This document shows positions 8,091-17,542 of a DNA stretch of 64,000 bases, in pieces. This DNA comes from Dehalococcoidia bacterium (lineage in GTDB: Bacteria; Chloroflexota; Dehalococcoidia; E44-bin15): positions 42,769 to 106,768 of the forward strand of contig DATKYK010000016.1 in the NCBI GenBank assembly GCA_035528575.1. The letters run 5' to 3'. Below the pieces are notes generated by a model. That model made no database searches. It was not told the origin of the DNA and saw only the letters and a program-made list of their open reading frames with translations. The position numbers were made by a program, and so were the translations under genes. How positions within the stretch are numbered: the first letter of the stretch is position 1; each line of letters begins with the position of its first letter.

Positions 8091-9124
8091 CACTCACCTC
8101 CTGCTCGGATCATCATATTGAGATCGGCGCCGCAAAAGCGGCACCTGGAACCATCCAGACCAACTATATTTATATGATAGCCCATCCTGCCGACTATCCG
8201 GTTGCCGCAGGAGTAGCAGAAAGTGTTCTCATTCTCATGACCGGGCACATTACCCGCATAAACAAATCGAAGCCCAACCCTTTTACCGATATCATAGGCA
8301 TGATCCAGTGTAGCTACTGGTGTAGGGGACAGGTTAAGCATTAGGTTCTGAGGGTAGAAGCGGGTGACGTGCCAGGGGGTCAGTTCCCCCAGATTATCGC
8401 GGACCCAGGTAGCGATGCCCTCGAGCTGCTCATCGTCATCGTTCATGGTGGGTATCACATTGGTCACAACCTCGACATGCATCCCCCACTTGTGCTTAGC
8501 GCGCTCGGTTACCTCAAGAATTCCCTGCCAGCGAGTGACCTTTGCCAGATCCCGGTAGAGGCGGTCGGTGAATCCTTTTACATCGACACAGTATCCATCA
8601 AGATAGGGGCCGATCATGTCTAGAGCCTCTGGGGTGATATATCCATTGGTCACATAGACAGTATAAAGGTCATTCTCCTTGGCCAGCTTCGCCGAATCCA
8701 GGGTATACTCAAACCATATACTGGGCTCATTATAGGTCCATGCAATCCCCTGGCAACGTTCTCTTTTTGCCCTGGAAATGGCCTCCTGCGGAGAGATGTT
8801 GCGTGATCCCTCTAAAAAGGAGGGGTCGGCACAGGAGATCTGCCAGTTCTGGCAGTGCCTGCAATGAAAATTGCATCCCCATGTGCCCAATGAGAAGACC
8901 TGGCTTCCTGGGAAGAAGTGGAACAGGGGCTTCTTCTCGATGGGGTCTACTGCTACCGAAGAGACCTCGGCATAGTTCAAGTCATAGAGCATGCCGTCGC
9001 TGTTACGGCGCATCCGACAAACACCAAGCTTGCCGGGGCTAATGGTGCATCGCCACTGGCAGGTATGGCACCTAACCCTGGAGCCGGGGAGTTTCTCATA
9101 AAGCAATGCCTCACGCATCTCCAT
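8090..9124 (-). CDS. amrS: AmmeMemoRadiSam system radical SAM enzyme
   Basis: A 344-residue radical SAM protein. The cluster motif is GCNFHCRHC with Cys84, Cys88 and Cys91. An N-terminal Cys group (Cys19, Cys22, Cys26, Cys36) and a C-terminal group ([15 protein letters not shown]) suggest additional metal sites, typical of this family. It is first in a two-gene operon with the AmrB-AmrA fusion, the conserved context of the system. Substrate is unknown. Confidence 0.92.
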   Translation of the reverse strand: MEMREALLYEKLPGSRVRCHTCQWRCTISPGKLGVCRMRRNSDGMLYDLNYAEVSSVAVDPIEKKPLFHFFPGSQVFSLGTWGCNFHCRHCQNWQISCADPSFLEGSRNISPQEAISRAKRERCQGIAWTYNEPSIWFEYTLDSAKLAKENDLYTVYVTNGYITPEALDMIGPYLDGYCVDVKGFTDRLYRDLAKVTRWQGILEVTERAKHKWGMHVEVVTNVIPTMNDDDEQLEGIATWVRDNLGELTPWHVTRFYPQNLMLNLSPTPVATLDHAYDIGKRVGLRFVYAGNVPGHENENTFCYSCGNRIVGRMGYHINIVGLDGSRCRFCGADLNMMIRAGGE

Positions 9125-9232
9125 CTCCCCCTCCCATATTCTAACATATTTAGTATGCAGTGCAACCCGATGTTAAGACATCTATGAAACCAAATAACCC
9201 CCCGTTCTTCTGGGGCAATCGCATTGCTAAAC

Positions 9233-9261
9233 TTGACTGTCCAGCCTCACGTTGATAGACT
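9233..9261 (+). promoter_or_regulatory. Promoter candidate upstream of coaE
   Basis: TTGACT (9233-9238), 17-base spacer, TAGACT (9256-9261). It lies in the 245-base gap between the divergent amrS and coaE genes. Moderate match only; nothing else is recognised in the gap. Confidence 0.35.
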
Positions 9262-9369
9262 AGTTCAGCGCTATAGATCCGAAAATTATTTGTATATGGC
9301 GCCGGGATACTTCCATAAGTTAAACGCCGATTCGATAGCCTTGTAAACATAGCGCAAAGTTGTGAATAT

Positions 9370-9978
9370 ATGGTTGTTATTGGTCTTACCGGCGGAATCC
9401 TCAGCGGAAAGAGCACCATATCGAGGATGCTCGCCGAAAAAGGGGCTGTAATCATGGATGCCGATAAGATTGGGCATGAGGCCTATAAGCCCCGTACCAA
9501 GACCTGGCAAGAGCTGCGAGATGCCTTTGGCGATGGCATCCTTAAGAAAAACGGTGAGATAGACCGCAAGAGGCTAGGTGAAATCGTATTCGCTGATCCC
9601 GATACACTTATCCGGCTCAATAGGATTGTGCATCCGCGGATGCGTGAGATGATGCGGGAAGAGATCGATTGCCTGAAGGTGGAGGGAGTCGATGTGGTGG
9701 TACTGGAGGCCGCGGTGCTTATCGAGGCAAGCTGGACCGACCTGGTCGATGAGGTTTGGGTCGCTGTTGCCCCCGAGCAGGTGGTGGTCAAGCGCCTAGA
9801 GGAACGTGGCGGGCTTAGCGAGGAGCAGGCACGGGCACGTATCCGCTCCCAGATTTCCACCGAGGAAAGGGCGAAGCACGCCGATATAATAATAGACACC
9901 GATTGCGAACTCTCTGAGGTCAGAGCTAGAATCGAGGAACTCTGGGAGACGCTTAAAAATAGGGAGGGTTATCATTGA
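9370..9978 (+). CDS. coaE: Dephospho-CoA kinase
   Basis: A 202-residue P-loop kinase catalysing the last step of coenzyme A synthesis (ATP-dependent phosphorylation of the ribose 3'-OH). P-loop GGILSGKST lies at residues 8-16, the family's DADKIGHEAY follows, then GEIDRKRLGEIVF and the lid region RLEERGGLSEEQARARI. Length is usual. It overlaps the next gene by 4 bases (TTGA), and CoA supply fits with that downstream CoA-ligase-like gene. Confidence 0.93.
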   Translation: MVVIGLTGGILSGKSTISRMLAEKGAVIMDADKIGHEAYKPRTKTWQELRDAFGDGILKKNGEIDRKRLGEIVFADPDTLIRLNRIVHPRMREMMREEIDCLKVEGVDVVVLEAAVLIEASWTDLVDEVWVAVAPEQVVVKRLEERGGLSEEQARARIRSQISTEERAKHADIIIDTDCELSEVRARIEELWETLKNREGYH

Positions 9979-11360
9979 ATACCATTGAGCTGATGAGGCG
10001 CTTCATGGAACCCAGGTCGGTGGCACTTGTGGGGCTCACCAGATCTACCGGTATAATGGGCTGGAATGTCCTCGAGCATTTGCTTAGCTATGGCTTTAAG
10101 GGTAATCTTTATCCGGTAAACCCCGCTGCCGATGAGATTTTAGGATTGAAATGCTACCATAGTGTTAAAGAAATACCCGGCGATATCGACCTTGCCGTGA
10201 TATTAACCCCGCGTTCCACGGTTCCGCGACTGGTTAAAGAGTGTACCGAGAGGGGGATCAAGGCGATTACGGTAGTGGGCCAGGGGTTTGCCGATAGCGA
10301 TGAGGAGGGCAAGGAGCTGCAGGCGGAGCTTCTGCGCATCGCCAGGGAGGGCGGAGCCAGAATACTGGGGCCGAACACCTTCGGGACAGCGAACGCGTTT
10401 ATTAACTTCAGCTCAGCTTATGTTCAGATGGATATGAAGAAGGTCCCTACTGGTATTATCTGCCAGACGGGGATGTTTTTTGGCGGCCTGCCCAATTTTC
10501 CCATATTGGGTAAAGGCATCGATATAGGAAATGCATGTGATATCGATTTTTCCGATGGGCTTGAATATTTCGAGGATGACCCCGAGGTCAAGGTGATCCT
10601 CCTCTATATTGAAGGTATGAGGGACGGCAAAAGGTTTTTGGATGTGGCCAGCCGGGTAGCGAAGAAAAAGCCAATTATCGCTCTCAAGTCGGGTCAGTCT
10701 GAGGAAGCTGCACAAGCTGCCCAATCTCACTCGGGCAGCCTTGCCGGCCGAGATGAGGTCTATGATGCCGCTTTCAGGCGATGTGGGGTGATTCGGGTGA
10801 CCACTCCTGAGGAATTCGATGATCTCTCCAGAGCCTTTCTGCACTTGCCGTTGATGAAGGGGAGAGGCATTGGCATAATCACCAATACCGGCGGCGGCGG
10901 CATTATGGCAACCGATGCCTGCATGCGTCATAACCTCGATATGGCTAAGCTCTCACCGGAGAGCTCTAGGAAATTGGATGCCATCGCCCCACCATGGCAG
11001 GATTTCGAAAACCCTGCCGATATCTGGCCTCCGTCAATGATTTCCGGACACCCCTTACCTGAGGTGATCCGCACTACAGTGGAGACATTTTTAGCCGATG
11101 ATAACATACATGGCGTGATTATGATCATGCCTGGATTCCCCTTACAATATGCGCCCACCCTCTTTGACCCGGTCGTGCTCGACATCAAATTTGAAAAGCC
11201 CGCTGTTATATGGCTCTATGGAACTGATGTGGAGGGCTTCACAAGCTGGATAGAAAGAACAGGGAAAATCCTGTATTACCCGACCATGGATCGGGCGTTA
11301 AACGTCCTCTCCAGGCTCAACCAATATTACGAATATCTAAATCGTGACGATGGCAGATAA
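9975..11360 (+). CDS. CoA-binding acyl-CoA synthetase (ADP-forming) alpha-subunit-like protein
   Basis: A 461-residue protein of the NDP-forming acyl-CoA synthetase superfamily. A Rossmann CoA-binding domain (PRSVALVGLTRSTGIMGWNV, about 12-130) is followed by two succinyl-CoA-synthetase-like ligase domains. SHSGSLAG, about residue 255, carries the His phosphorylated in this family, and ITNTGGGGIMATDA follows. No ATP-grasp (beta) domain is present in the gene or nearby, so it is either an alpha subunit with a distant partner or a CoA-binding regulator. The start is TTG at 9975 with AGGGAGG upstream. Confidence 0.8.
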   Translation: MNTIELMRRFMEPRSVALVGLTRSTGIMGWNVLEHLLSYGFKGNLYPVNPAADEILGLKCYHSVKEIPGDIDLAVILTPRSTVPRLVKECTERGIKAITVVGQGFADSDEEGKELQAELLRIAREGGARILGPNTFGTANAFINFSSAYVQMDMKKVPTGIICQTGMFFGGLPNFPILGKGIDIGNACDIDFSDGLEYFEDDPEVKVILLYIEGMRDGKRFLDVASRVAKKKPIIALKSGQSEEAAQAAQSHSGSLAGRDEVYDAAFRRCGVIRVTTPEEFDDLSRAFLHLPLMKGRGIGIITNTGGGGIMATDACMRHNLDMAKLSPESSRKLDAIAPPWQDFENPADIWPPSMISGHPLPEVIRTTVETFLADDNIHGVIMIMPGFPLQYAPTLFDPVVLDIKFEKPAVIWLYGTDVEGFTSWIERTGKILYYPTMDRALNVLSRLNQYYEYLNRDDGR

Positions 11361-11976
11361 CCCATTGAGAGAGCAAGATAGTAAAATGCTCGCTAAAAAG
11401 ATCAGAGAAATCCTCGCCCAGCGGGAGAAGAAGGATATTGTTCTCTGCGATGCTCCCCTGTCTCCCGCTGCAGTGCTTCTCCCCCTTTATCAGAAGCAGG
11501 GAGAATACCATATACTGCTTACCAGGCGAACTCAGAAAGTAGGGTATCATAAGGGGCAGATCTCCTTCCCCGGAGGGGCAAGCCACGAGCATGATCGAGG
11601 CCTCAGGGATACCGCCCTCCGCGAGACCTTTGAGGAGATCGGGGTGCGCCCCGAGGATGTTGAAATACTGGGGGAGCTGGACAATATGGGTACGCTTACC
11701 AGCAACTTCCTGGTCACCCCCTTCGTCGGTATTATTCCCTACCCCTACGAGCTCACAGTCAACCAGGATGAGATAGAGGAGCTGGTAGAGGTGCCACTAT
11801 CGGCACTGGCAGATGAAAAGAACCACAAGGAGGAAGTCTATATTATCGAGGGAATTAAATTCAAGGCCATGATGTTTGATTATCAAGGCCATGTAATCTG
11901 GGGTGCTACGGCACGGATCCTAGAACAGTTCCTCGACCTGCTTTTTCCGATTATTCAGAATGTACAAAATAGGTAA
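11344..11976 (+). CDS. NUDIX hydrolase, CoA-diphosphatase type
   Basis: A 210-residue NUDIX protein. The Nudix box runs GGASHEHDRGLRDTALRETF then EEIG (about 76-99), preceded by GYHKGQISFPGG, which matches the NudL/CoA-pyrophosphatase branch that splits CoA or ADP-linked compounds. It overlaps the preceding CoA ligase-like gene by 17 bases (GTG 11344; an ATG at 11350 is the alternative start). coaE, CoA ligase and CoA diphosphatase thus form one CoA-related operon. Confidence 0.85.
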   Translation: MTMADNPLREQDSKMLAKKIREILAQREKKDIVLCDAPLSPAAVLLPLYQKQGEYHILLTRRTQKVGYHKGQISFPGGASHEHDRGLRDTALRETFEEIGVRPEDVEILGELDNMGTLTSNFLVTPFVGIIPYPYELTVNQDEIEELVEVPLSALADEKNHKEEVYIIEGIKFKAMMFDYQGHVIWGATARILEQFLDLLFPIIQNVQNR

Positions 11977-12077
11977 AAGTAGTGATTATAACTGCTTCAT
12001 TGACCTATCATTTGAGCCCACAGGATATAGTTACTGCGTTATTCCAAGAGAAGTGCTGTAGAAAGAGCGTAAAATAG

Positions 12078-12109
12078 AAAAGGGGGCGAGCACTCGCCAG
12101 CCCCCTTTC
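12078..12109 (-). terminator. Intrinsic terminator behind hsp20 (possibly bidirectional)
   Basis: AAAGGGGGC (12079-12087) pairs with GCCCCCTTT (12100-12108), with further pairing CGAG/CTCG inside. On the minus strand it is followed by TTTTCTATTTT. It lies between the convergent NUDIX and hsp20 genes. Confidence 0.75.
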
Positions 12110-12127
12110 AATAGGCCATCGAAATTA

Positions 12128-12607
12128 TTATTTCTTCTCCTTTTTCTCCCCTTCGATAGCCTTCTTAGCCTTGACCTCGATAGTCTTTGGCTTCGCCTCC
12201 TGGGCTCTGGGAATGGTAATGGTGAGGATGCCATCATCAGCGGTGGCCTCTGCCTTATCGGTCTGGAGGGCATGAGGAATGCTTATGGAGCGAACGAAGC
12301 TACCATGGTGATGCTCCCGGTATAGGTAGTCCTCGCCCTTCACCTCCTCCGACCCATTGGTCTTGCCCTTTATGGTGAGAGTGTCATCGGCTATATTGAT
12401 ATCGACATCCTCGGGCTTCACCCCGGGAAGGGATGCTTTTACCACCACTTCGTTGGGTGTCTGATACATATCAATAGGCGGCTGTCCTCTCTCGCCAAAG
12501 AGCGCTAAAGCACGAGAAGGTCTCACGAAGCTTTCCTCAAAGACCCGATCCATTGCCTGGCGCATAGTCATAAGGTCCCTGAAGGGCTCCCAGCGTACAA
12601 GGTTCAT
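12128..12607 (-). CDS. Small heat-shock protein (Hsp20 / alpha-crystallin family)
   Basis: A 159-residue ATP-independent holdase chaperone. The N-terminal arm MNLVRWEPFRDLMTMRQAMD is typical; the alpha-crystallin domain spans about 42-135 (PPIDMYQTPNEVVVKASLPG to DDGILTITIP), followed by a short Lys/Glu-rich tail. GGAGGTGAAT precedes the ATG. Divergent from the dnaJ-hspR-clpC operon and equipped with its own perfect promoter. Confidence 0.94.
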   Translation of the reverse strand: MNLVRWEPFRDLMTMRQAMDRVFEESFVRPSRALALFGERGQPPIDMYQTPNEVVVKASLPGVKPEDVDINIADDTLTIKGKTNGSEEVKGEDYLYREHHHGSFVRSISIPHALQTDKAEATADDGILTITIPRAQEAKPKTIEVKAKKAIEGEKKEKK

Positions 12608-12640
12608 CTAATTCACCTCCTTTCCATGTTTTCTAGCAAT

Positions 12641-12669
12641 ATTATAACAACTTAATAACTGATTGTCAA
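12641..12669 (-). promoter_or_regulatory. Consensus sigma-70-type promoter of hsp20
   Basis: On the minus strand TTGACA (12669-12664), 17-base spacer and TATAAT (12646-12641), a perfect match to consensus. The -35 box is part of the perfect inverted repeat ATTGTCAA (12662-12669) / TTGACAAT (12701-12708) shared with the divergent dnaJ promoter. No CIRCE or HAIR element is seen. Confidence 0.85.
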
Positions 12670-12700
12670 GATTTATAACAGCAATTAGTAATATATACTA

Positions 12701-12729
12701 TTGACAATATCAATAATATACTTTATAAT
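12701..12729 (+). promoter_or_regulatory. Consensus sigma-70-type promoter of the dnaJ-hspR-clpC operon
   Basis: TTGACA (12701-12706), 17-base spacer and TATAAT (12724-12729), again a perfect consensus; the dnaJ ATG is 24 bases beyond the -10. A promoter this strong on a heat-shock operon implies that repression, probably by the HspR encoded in the operon, sets its level. Confidence 0.88.
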
Positions 12730-12752
12730 AATCATCGAAGGAAGACTTAAAT

Positions 12753-13673
12753 ATGGCAGGTAAGGACTACTATAAGATTCTCGGGTTAAACCGTAGTGCC
12801 ACCGATAAGGATATAAAGCAGGCCTATCGGAAGCTGGCGCGTAAGCATCATCCCGACGTCAACCCCGGCGATAACTCGGCCGAGGCAAGATTCAAGGAGA
12901 TTAACTCCGCCTATGATGTCCTCTCCGCCCCCGAAAAGAGGAAGAAATATGATAAGTACGGCGACCAATGGCAGTATGCCGACCAGTTCGAGGCTCAGCA
13001 GGGAACACCCTTCGGGGGATCCGGTGGTTTTTCTGGCTTCAAAGCCGGCCCAGGTGCTACATACGAATTTGTTGACCCCTCCGATATGGGTGACCTGGGC
13101 GATCTCTTCGGGTTTGCCAGGGGATTTGGCACCAAGACCAAAACCCGCAGGCCGAGGCGCGGCCAGGATATTGAATATGCCACCGAGGTAACCCTTGAGG
13201 AGGCCTATAGTGGCAGCACAAGGGTGGTTACCGACATGACCGGCCACCGCCTCGAGGTTAAGATACCCCCCGGGGTAAATAACGGCTCTCGGATAAAGGT
13301 GGCTGGTAAGGGTGAGCCCGGCATAGGCGGCGGCCCCAGCGGAGACCTTTACCTAGTGGTCTCGGTGAAGCCTCACCAGACCTTTCAGCGCAGGGATGGC
13401 AACCTCTACGTTGAGGTTTCGGTTCCGCTTATCGACGCTGTTCTCGGCGGTGAGGTGGAAGTGTCCTCGCTGAAGGGTAAGCTCTCCCTTAAAATCCCAC
13501 CGGAGACTCAGAATGGAAAGGTATTTCGACTTGCGGGACAGGGTATGCCCAAGATAGGCGCTAACAAAAAGGGTGACCTCTTAGCCAAAGTGAATGTGAT
13601 GCTGCCCCAAAAGCTAACCGACAAGGAAAAAGAGCTATTCAGTCAATTCAGGCAGTTGCGCAAGAAAGAATAG
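12753..13673 (+). CDS. DnaJ / CbpA-type co-chaperone (no zinc finger)
   Basis: A 306-residue Hsp40. The J domain covers about residues 5-70 with HPD at 33-35. A Gly/Phe-rich linker follows (about 85-130), then the two beta-sandwich substrate-binding domains (GQDIEYATEVTLEEAYSGST onward). The Cys-rich zinc finger of class I DnaJ is absent, so it is of the class II/CbpA type. First gene of the operon with hspR and clpC. Confidence 0.93.
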   Translation: MAGKDYYKILGLNRSATDKDIKQAYRKLARKHHPDVNPGDNSAEARFKEINSAYDVLSAPEKRKKYDKYGDQWQYADQFEAQQGTPFGGSGGFSGFKAGPGATYEFVDPSDMGDLGDLFGFARGFGTKTKTRRPRRGQDIEYATEVTLEEAYSGSTRVVTDMTGHRLEVKIPPGVNNGSRIKVAGKGEPGIGGGPSGDLYLVVSVKPHQTFQRRDGNLYVEVSVPLIDAVLGGEVEVSSLKGKLSLKIPPETQNGKVFRLAGQGMPKIGANKKGDLLAKVNVMLPQKLTDKEKELFSQFRQLRKKE

Positions 13674-13759
13674 AAACGGTAACACGCCAAATAGTGAGAA
13701 TGAAGGACATTGTAAGAAGGTTGGGTTAGGTAAGAAAATGGAAATTGAGGGAGTTAAAA

Positions 13760-14137
13760 ATGAACTTCGATGAATCGGAACCCTGCTATGTGATCAGTGT
13801 CGTAGCCAGGATGCTCGGCGTTCATGCACAGACCCTACGCTACTATGAGAAGGCGGGGATTATCGAGCCATCGCGCTCCCGGGGAAGGGTGCGTCTATAC
13901 TCCAATCGAGATATCGATAAGCTGCGCCATATCAGGACGCTAATGGACGATCTGGGAGTCAATATAGCCGGTGTAGAGGTCATCCTTCGTCTTACCGGGC
14001 GTATCGAGGCTATGGAGAAGGAGATGGAGGAGATAGAACGTGAGATCAGGCAGCTCATGGAGGCCGGGTTGTGGCCCAGGCGTATGCTGCCAGGGACGAA
14101 GCAGCGATCACAACCGGGAAGGCAGCGACAGAGTTGA
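13760..14137 (+). CDS. hspR: MerR-family heat-shock repressor HspR
   Basis: A 125-residue winged-helix MerR-type regulator: PCYVISVVARMLGVHAQTLR then YYEKAGIIEPSRS and RVRLYSNRDIDKLRHI, followed by a coiled-coil dimerisation helix. HspR represses dnaK/clp operons in actinobacteria and several other phyla, usually through HAIR boxes. The ATG at 13760 is preferred over a TTG at 13745 because GAGGGAG lies 6 bases before it. Position between dnaJ and clpC supports autoregulation of the operon. Confidence 0.9.
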   Translation: MNFDESEPCYVISVVARMLGVHAQTLRYYEKAGIIEPSRSRGRVRLYSNRDIDKLRHIRTLMDDLGVNIAGVEVILRLTGRIEAMEKEMEEIEREIRQLMEAGLWPRRMLPGTKQRSQPGRQRQS

Positions 14138-14159
14138 TATCTATAAAAAGGAGCAATTG

Positions 14160-16589
14160 ATGCAACAGGAACGATTTACCGAAAAGGCTCAGGAAGCACT
14201 GGCTCTATCCCAGCAGCTGGCTCGTAGCTACCACCATAGCCAGTGGGATGTGGAGCACATACTGTTGGCCTTGCTCCAGCAGGAGAAGGGCTTAACCGGT
14301 GAGCTACTGGGAAAGCTTGGGGTGAAAACCGATGATATGCGTCGCCGCGTTGAGGAAGTGTTGCAGCAAACGCCGAAAATTTCCCATGAAGCCTCTATGA
14401 TTTACACCACTCCCCGCGCGGCAAACCTCCTGCAGAACGCCGGTGCAGAGGCCGACAGGATGAAGGATGAGTTCATAGGTATCGAGCATATACTCATCTC
14501 TATGGCTTCCGAGCGCGATGGCGAGGCTGCCAGCATCCTTAGTGATTTCGGCGTTGACCAGGAGAAGCTGTACTCCGCCCTGCAGACCATCCGCGGCGGG
14601 CATCGGGCTACCGACCCCCATGCGGAGAGCAAGTACGGCGCTCTGGAGAAGTATAGCCGTGATCTCACCATGCTTGCCCGCGAGGGCAAGCTGGATCCGG
14701 TTATCGGGCGTGATGACGAGATAAAGCGGGTTATGCAGATCCTCACCCGGCGTACCAAGAATAACCCGGTGATTATCGGGGAGGCCGGTGTGGGCAAGAC
14801 CGCCATTGCGGAGGGTCTTGCTCTAAAGATCGCGGTCGATGATGTCCCCGATTCCCTCAAGGGGAAGCGGGTTATCGCCCTCGATATGGGAGCACTGGTA
14901 GCCGGCTCTAAGTTCCGCGGTGAATTCGAGGAGCGGCTCAAGGCGGTTATGGATGAGATCCGCCAGGCTCGAGGTGAGATCGTTCTCTTTATTGATGAAA
15001 TGCACACCGTGGTTGGCGCCGGAGCTGCCGAGGGCGCCATCGATGCCAGCAATATGCTGAAACCGGCACTAGCCCGAGGCGAGCTCCGGTGTATCGGAGC
15101 GACCACGCTTGATGAGTACCGCCAGCACATTGAGAAGGACGCAGCACTGGCACGGAGGCTGCAACCCGTCTTTGTCGAAGAACCTAGTGTAGAGGATACA
15201 ATCGAGATACTTCGCGGTCTGCGACCCCGCTATGAGGCTCACCACAAGATACAGATAACCGATACCGCTCTTGAGGCTGCCGCCCGTCTAAGCAACCGGT
15301 ACATATCTGACCGCTACCTACCAGATAAGGCTGTGGACCTCATCGATGAGGCCGCTTCCAAGCTCAGGATCGATACCGAGAGCGCCCCCGCTGATGTGAA
15401 GGAACTGGGAAAAAGGGTACAGAAGCTGGTTCGCGAGGAAGAAGCGGTATCACAACGAGGGGACTACCAGCAGGCCGCCCAGCTCAAGACGGAGCGGCTC
15501 CGCCTCGATGAGGAGTATAACCAGGCGAAGACTAAGTGGCTCCAGGAGAAGCGGATCGACAGCGCGGTAGACGAGGAGGGCATCGCCGAACTCGTCTCCA
15601 AGTGGACCGGCATTCCGGTTTCCCGAATGCTTGAAGGTGAGGCGGATAAGCTTCTTCAGATGGAGGAGCGTATCCATGATAGAATCGTAGGACAGGATGA
15701 TGCAGTTAGAGTAGTCTCGGAGGCTATCAGGCGGGCTAGAGCAGGTCTTAAAGACCCTAGGAGACCGATTGGTAGCTTCATATTCCTTGGACCAACCGGC
15801 GTCGGCAAGACAGAGCTGGCGCGTGCCCTTGCCGAGTTCCTCTTTGATGACGAGGAGTCCATGGTTCGACTGGATATGTCCGAGTACATGGAGAAGCATA
15901 CCGTATCTCGCCTCATCGGTGCACCACCTGGCTATATTGGCTACGAGGAGGGTGGCCAACTCACCGAGGCAGTGCGCCGACGGCCATTCAAGGTAATCCT
16001 CCTCGACGAAGTGGAAAAGGCGCACCCCAACGTACTCAATATCCTCCTCCAGATATTGGAGGATGGAAGGCTCACCGATGGCCACGGCCGCACCGTCGAT
16101 TTCAAGAACACGGTGGTTATTATGACTTCCAACCTCGGCACCGAGGAGTTCCAGCGCCAGGCTATAGGCTTCTCACGGCAGACCAAGAGCGAGCGAGAGC
16201 GGCAGACGAATGCTATCGAGACCGCTCTCAAACAGACCTTTCGCCCCGAGTTCCTCAACCGGCTCGACGAGGTTGTTATCTTCCAGGCACTTACCAAAGA
16301 ACAGATCAAGCAGATCGTCGACCTGCTAATGAAAGATATTCAAAAACGCCTTGCCGAGCTGAATATCACTTTTGAACTTACCGAGAAGGCCAAGGACCAG
16401 CTCGCCAAGGAGGGCTTCGATCCAGCATTTGGCGCCCGCCCGCTACGCCGCACCCTGCAGCGTAAGGTGGAGAACCCGCTGTCCACAAAGATCCTACAGG
16501 GTGAGTTTAAACAGGGTGATCATGTCCTGGTCGACGCGGGAGCTGAGGGGTTAACCTTCACCACCGATCTAGCAAAGGTAGAGAGTTAA
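14160..16589 (+). CDS. clpC: ClpC-type AAA+ unfoldase (Clp protease ATP-binding subunit)
   Basis: An 809-residue Hsp100 protein: two N-terminal Clp repeats (about 1-145), AAA1 with GEAGVGKT and FIDEMH, a short middle domain rich in Lys/Glu (about 410-460), and AAA2 with [11 protein letters not shown] and [10 protein letters not shown]. The middle domain is short, as in ClpC, not the long coiled coil of ClpB. An IGF tripeptide (AIGFSRQ) between the Walker B and arginine-finger region of AAA2 matches the ClpP-docking loop, which ClpB lacks. AGGAG 6 bases upstream fixes the ATG at 14160 rather than any upstream codon. Some databases may still call it ClpB. Confidence 0.88.
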   Translation: MQQERFTEKAQEALALSQQLARSYHHSQWDVEHILLALLQQEKGLTGELLGKLGVKTDDMRRRVEEVLQQTPKISHEASMIYTTPRAANLLQNAGAEADRMKDEFIGIEHILISMASERDGEAASILSDFGVDQEKLYSALQTIRGGHRATDPHAESKYGALEKYSRDLTMLAREGKLDPVIGRDDEIKRVMQILTRRTKNNPVIIGEAGVGKTAIAEGLALKIAVDDVPDSLKGKRVIALDMGALVAGSKFRGEFEERLKAVMDEIRQARGEIVLFIDEMHTVVGAGAAEGAIDASNMLKPALARGELRCIGATTLDEYRQHIEKDAALARRLQPVFVEEPSVEDTIEILRGLRPRYEAHHKIQITDTALEAAARLSNRYISDRYLPDKAVDLIDEAASKLRIDTESAPADVKELGKRVQKLVREEEAVSQRGDYQQAAQLKTERLRLDEEYNQAKTKWLQEKRIDSAVDEEGIAELVSKWTGIPVSRMLEGEADKLLQMEERIHDRIVGQDDAVRVVSEAIRRARAGLKDPRRPIGSFIFLGPTGVGKTELARALAEFLFDDEESMVRLDMSEYMEKHTVSRLIGAPPGYIGYEEGGQLTEAVRRRPFKVILLDEVEKAHPNVLNILLQILEDGRLTDGHGRTVDFKNTVVIMTSNLGTEEFQRQAIGFSRQTKSERERQTNAIETALKQTFRPEFLNRLDEVVIFQALTKEQIKQIVDLLMKDIQKRLAELNITFELTEKAKDQLAKEGFDPAFGARPLRRTLQRKVENPLSTKILQGEFKQGDHVLVDAGAEGLTFTTDLAKVES

Positions 16590-16696
16590 TGCTAAGCACC
16601 GTAGTTTTCAATTCACTTGATATTGCAGCAACCTTCGGAGTAAGAGGAGCGCAATAAAAGGGTACTAAACGATAAATACAACTGGGTAGGAGCTTA

Positions 16697-16725
16697 AGAG
16701 GGGAGTCCAGACTAGACTCCCCTCT
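16697..16725 (+). terminator. Hairpin downstream of clpC
   Basis: AGAGGGGAGTC (16697-16707) pairs perfectly with GACTCCCCTCT (16715-16725) around a 7-base loop. The T tract begins only 10 bases later (TTGGTTTT), so it is a probable but imperfect intrinsic terminator. The rest of 16590-16921 shows no gene. Confidence 0.6.
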
Positions 16726-16921
16726 GGCGTTGGTTTTCTATGCGCATCAGAAACGCATATCAATTTAAAATTGCTCCCCCTATACAGCCTCGGCCTCGAC
16801 TTAAATCGGAGTGCCGGTGATAGGTTAAGGAGATCGGGGTGAGACGCATGAAAATCTAACAGCCTGGTATAACCACTTGACTTATGTCCCCCTTCCCGCT
16901 ACGCTTTTAAAGGTAATTGGC

Positions 16922-17542
16922 ATGAACCAGTACGACGACAGTATAGGCGTCATAGCCGAGGAAGACATCGCGCAGTTACAGAAGCGTAGCTGGATAAGGC
17001 GCCACTGGATAAGTCTTGTTTCCATCATAATAATCATCGCCTTTAGTGCCGCCATCTATTTCACAGGGGGTCTATCAGGTGATCTCTGGGCGTATGGATA
17101 TTTAGGGGTTTTCCTGGTCTCCATATTGGGCAGTGTTGTCATCCTCGTTCCTATACCGAGCATGCCTGTGGTTTTTCTCATGGGTATGATATTGAATCCC
17201 TGGCTAGTGGCGCTTATGGTTGGACTGGGTGAACCTATCGGTGAGATCCCTACTTATTTGGCAGGCCGGGGCGGTCGTGTTTCAATGGAAAAATGGGAGA
17301 AAAAGAGATTTCTTAGTTGGCCAACAAGGTTTATAAGGAAGAGACCTTCTCTATTTCTCTTCTTCTTTGCTTTATTGCCCAATCCTGCCTTCGATATCGC
17401 CGGCGCTACTAGCGGGGCGATGCGCTACCCGTTTTGGAAATTCCTCATATTCTTGTTTTTGGGTAAGACAGGCAAGGGCTTTATTATCGCTTTCGCCGGC
17501 TACTGGACGTTGAACCTACTGCTCAAGCTATTTATCGGTTAG
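16922..17542 (+). CDS. VTT (SNARE-associated / DedA-like) membrane protein
   Basis: A 206-residue integral membrane protein of the VTT/DedA superfamily, proposed to act in lipid scrambling or transport. Five to six hydrophobic segments are visible; family features are VPIPSMPVVFLMG, GEPIGEIPTYLAGRGGR and the LLPNPAFDIAGATSGAMRYPFWKFLI box. The ATG at 16922 is taken as start since the extra 15 codons from the TTG at 16877 have no ribosome site. Confidence 0.8.
   Translation: MNQYDDSIGVIAEEDIAQLQKRSWIRRHWISLVSIIIIIAFSAAIYFTGGLSGDLWAYGYLGVFLVSILGSVVILVPIPSMPVVFLMGMILNPWLVALMVGLGEPIGEIPTYLAGRGGRVSMEKWEKKRFLSWPTRFIRKRPSLFLFFFALLPNPAFDIAGATSGAMRYPFWKFLIFLFLGKTGKGFIIAFAGYWTLNLLLKLFIG

Noticed and set aside
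12608..12752. HAIR (CTTGAGT-N7-ACTCAAG) or CIRCE operator between hsp20 and dnaJ
   Set aside because: Searched for by eye; neither sequence is present.
14040..14159. Forty additional N-terminal codons for the ClpC-type protein
   Set aside because: They overlap hspR in another frame and are not conserved; AGGAG fixes the ATG at 14160.
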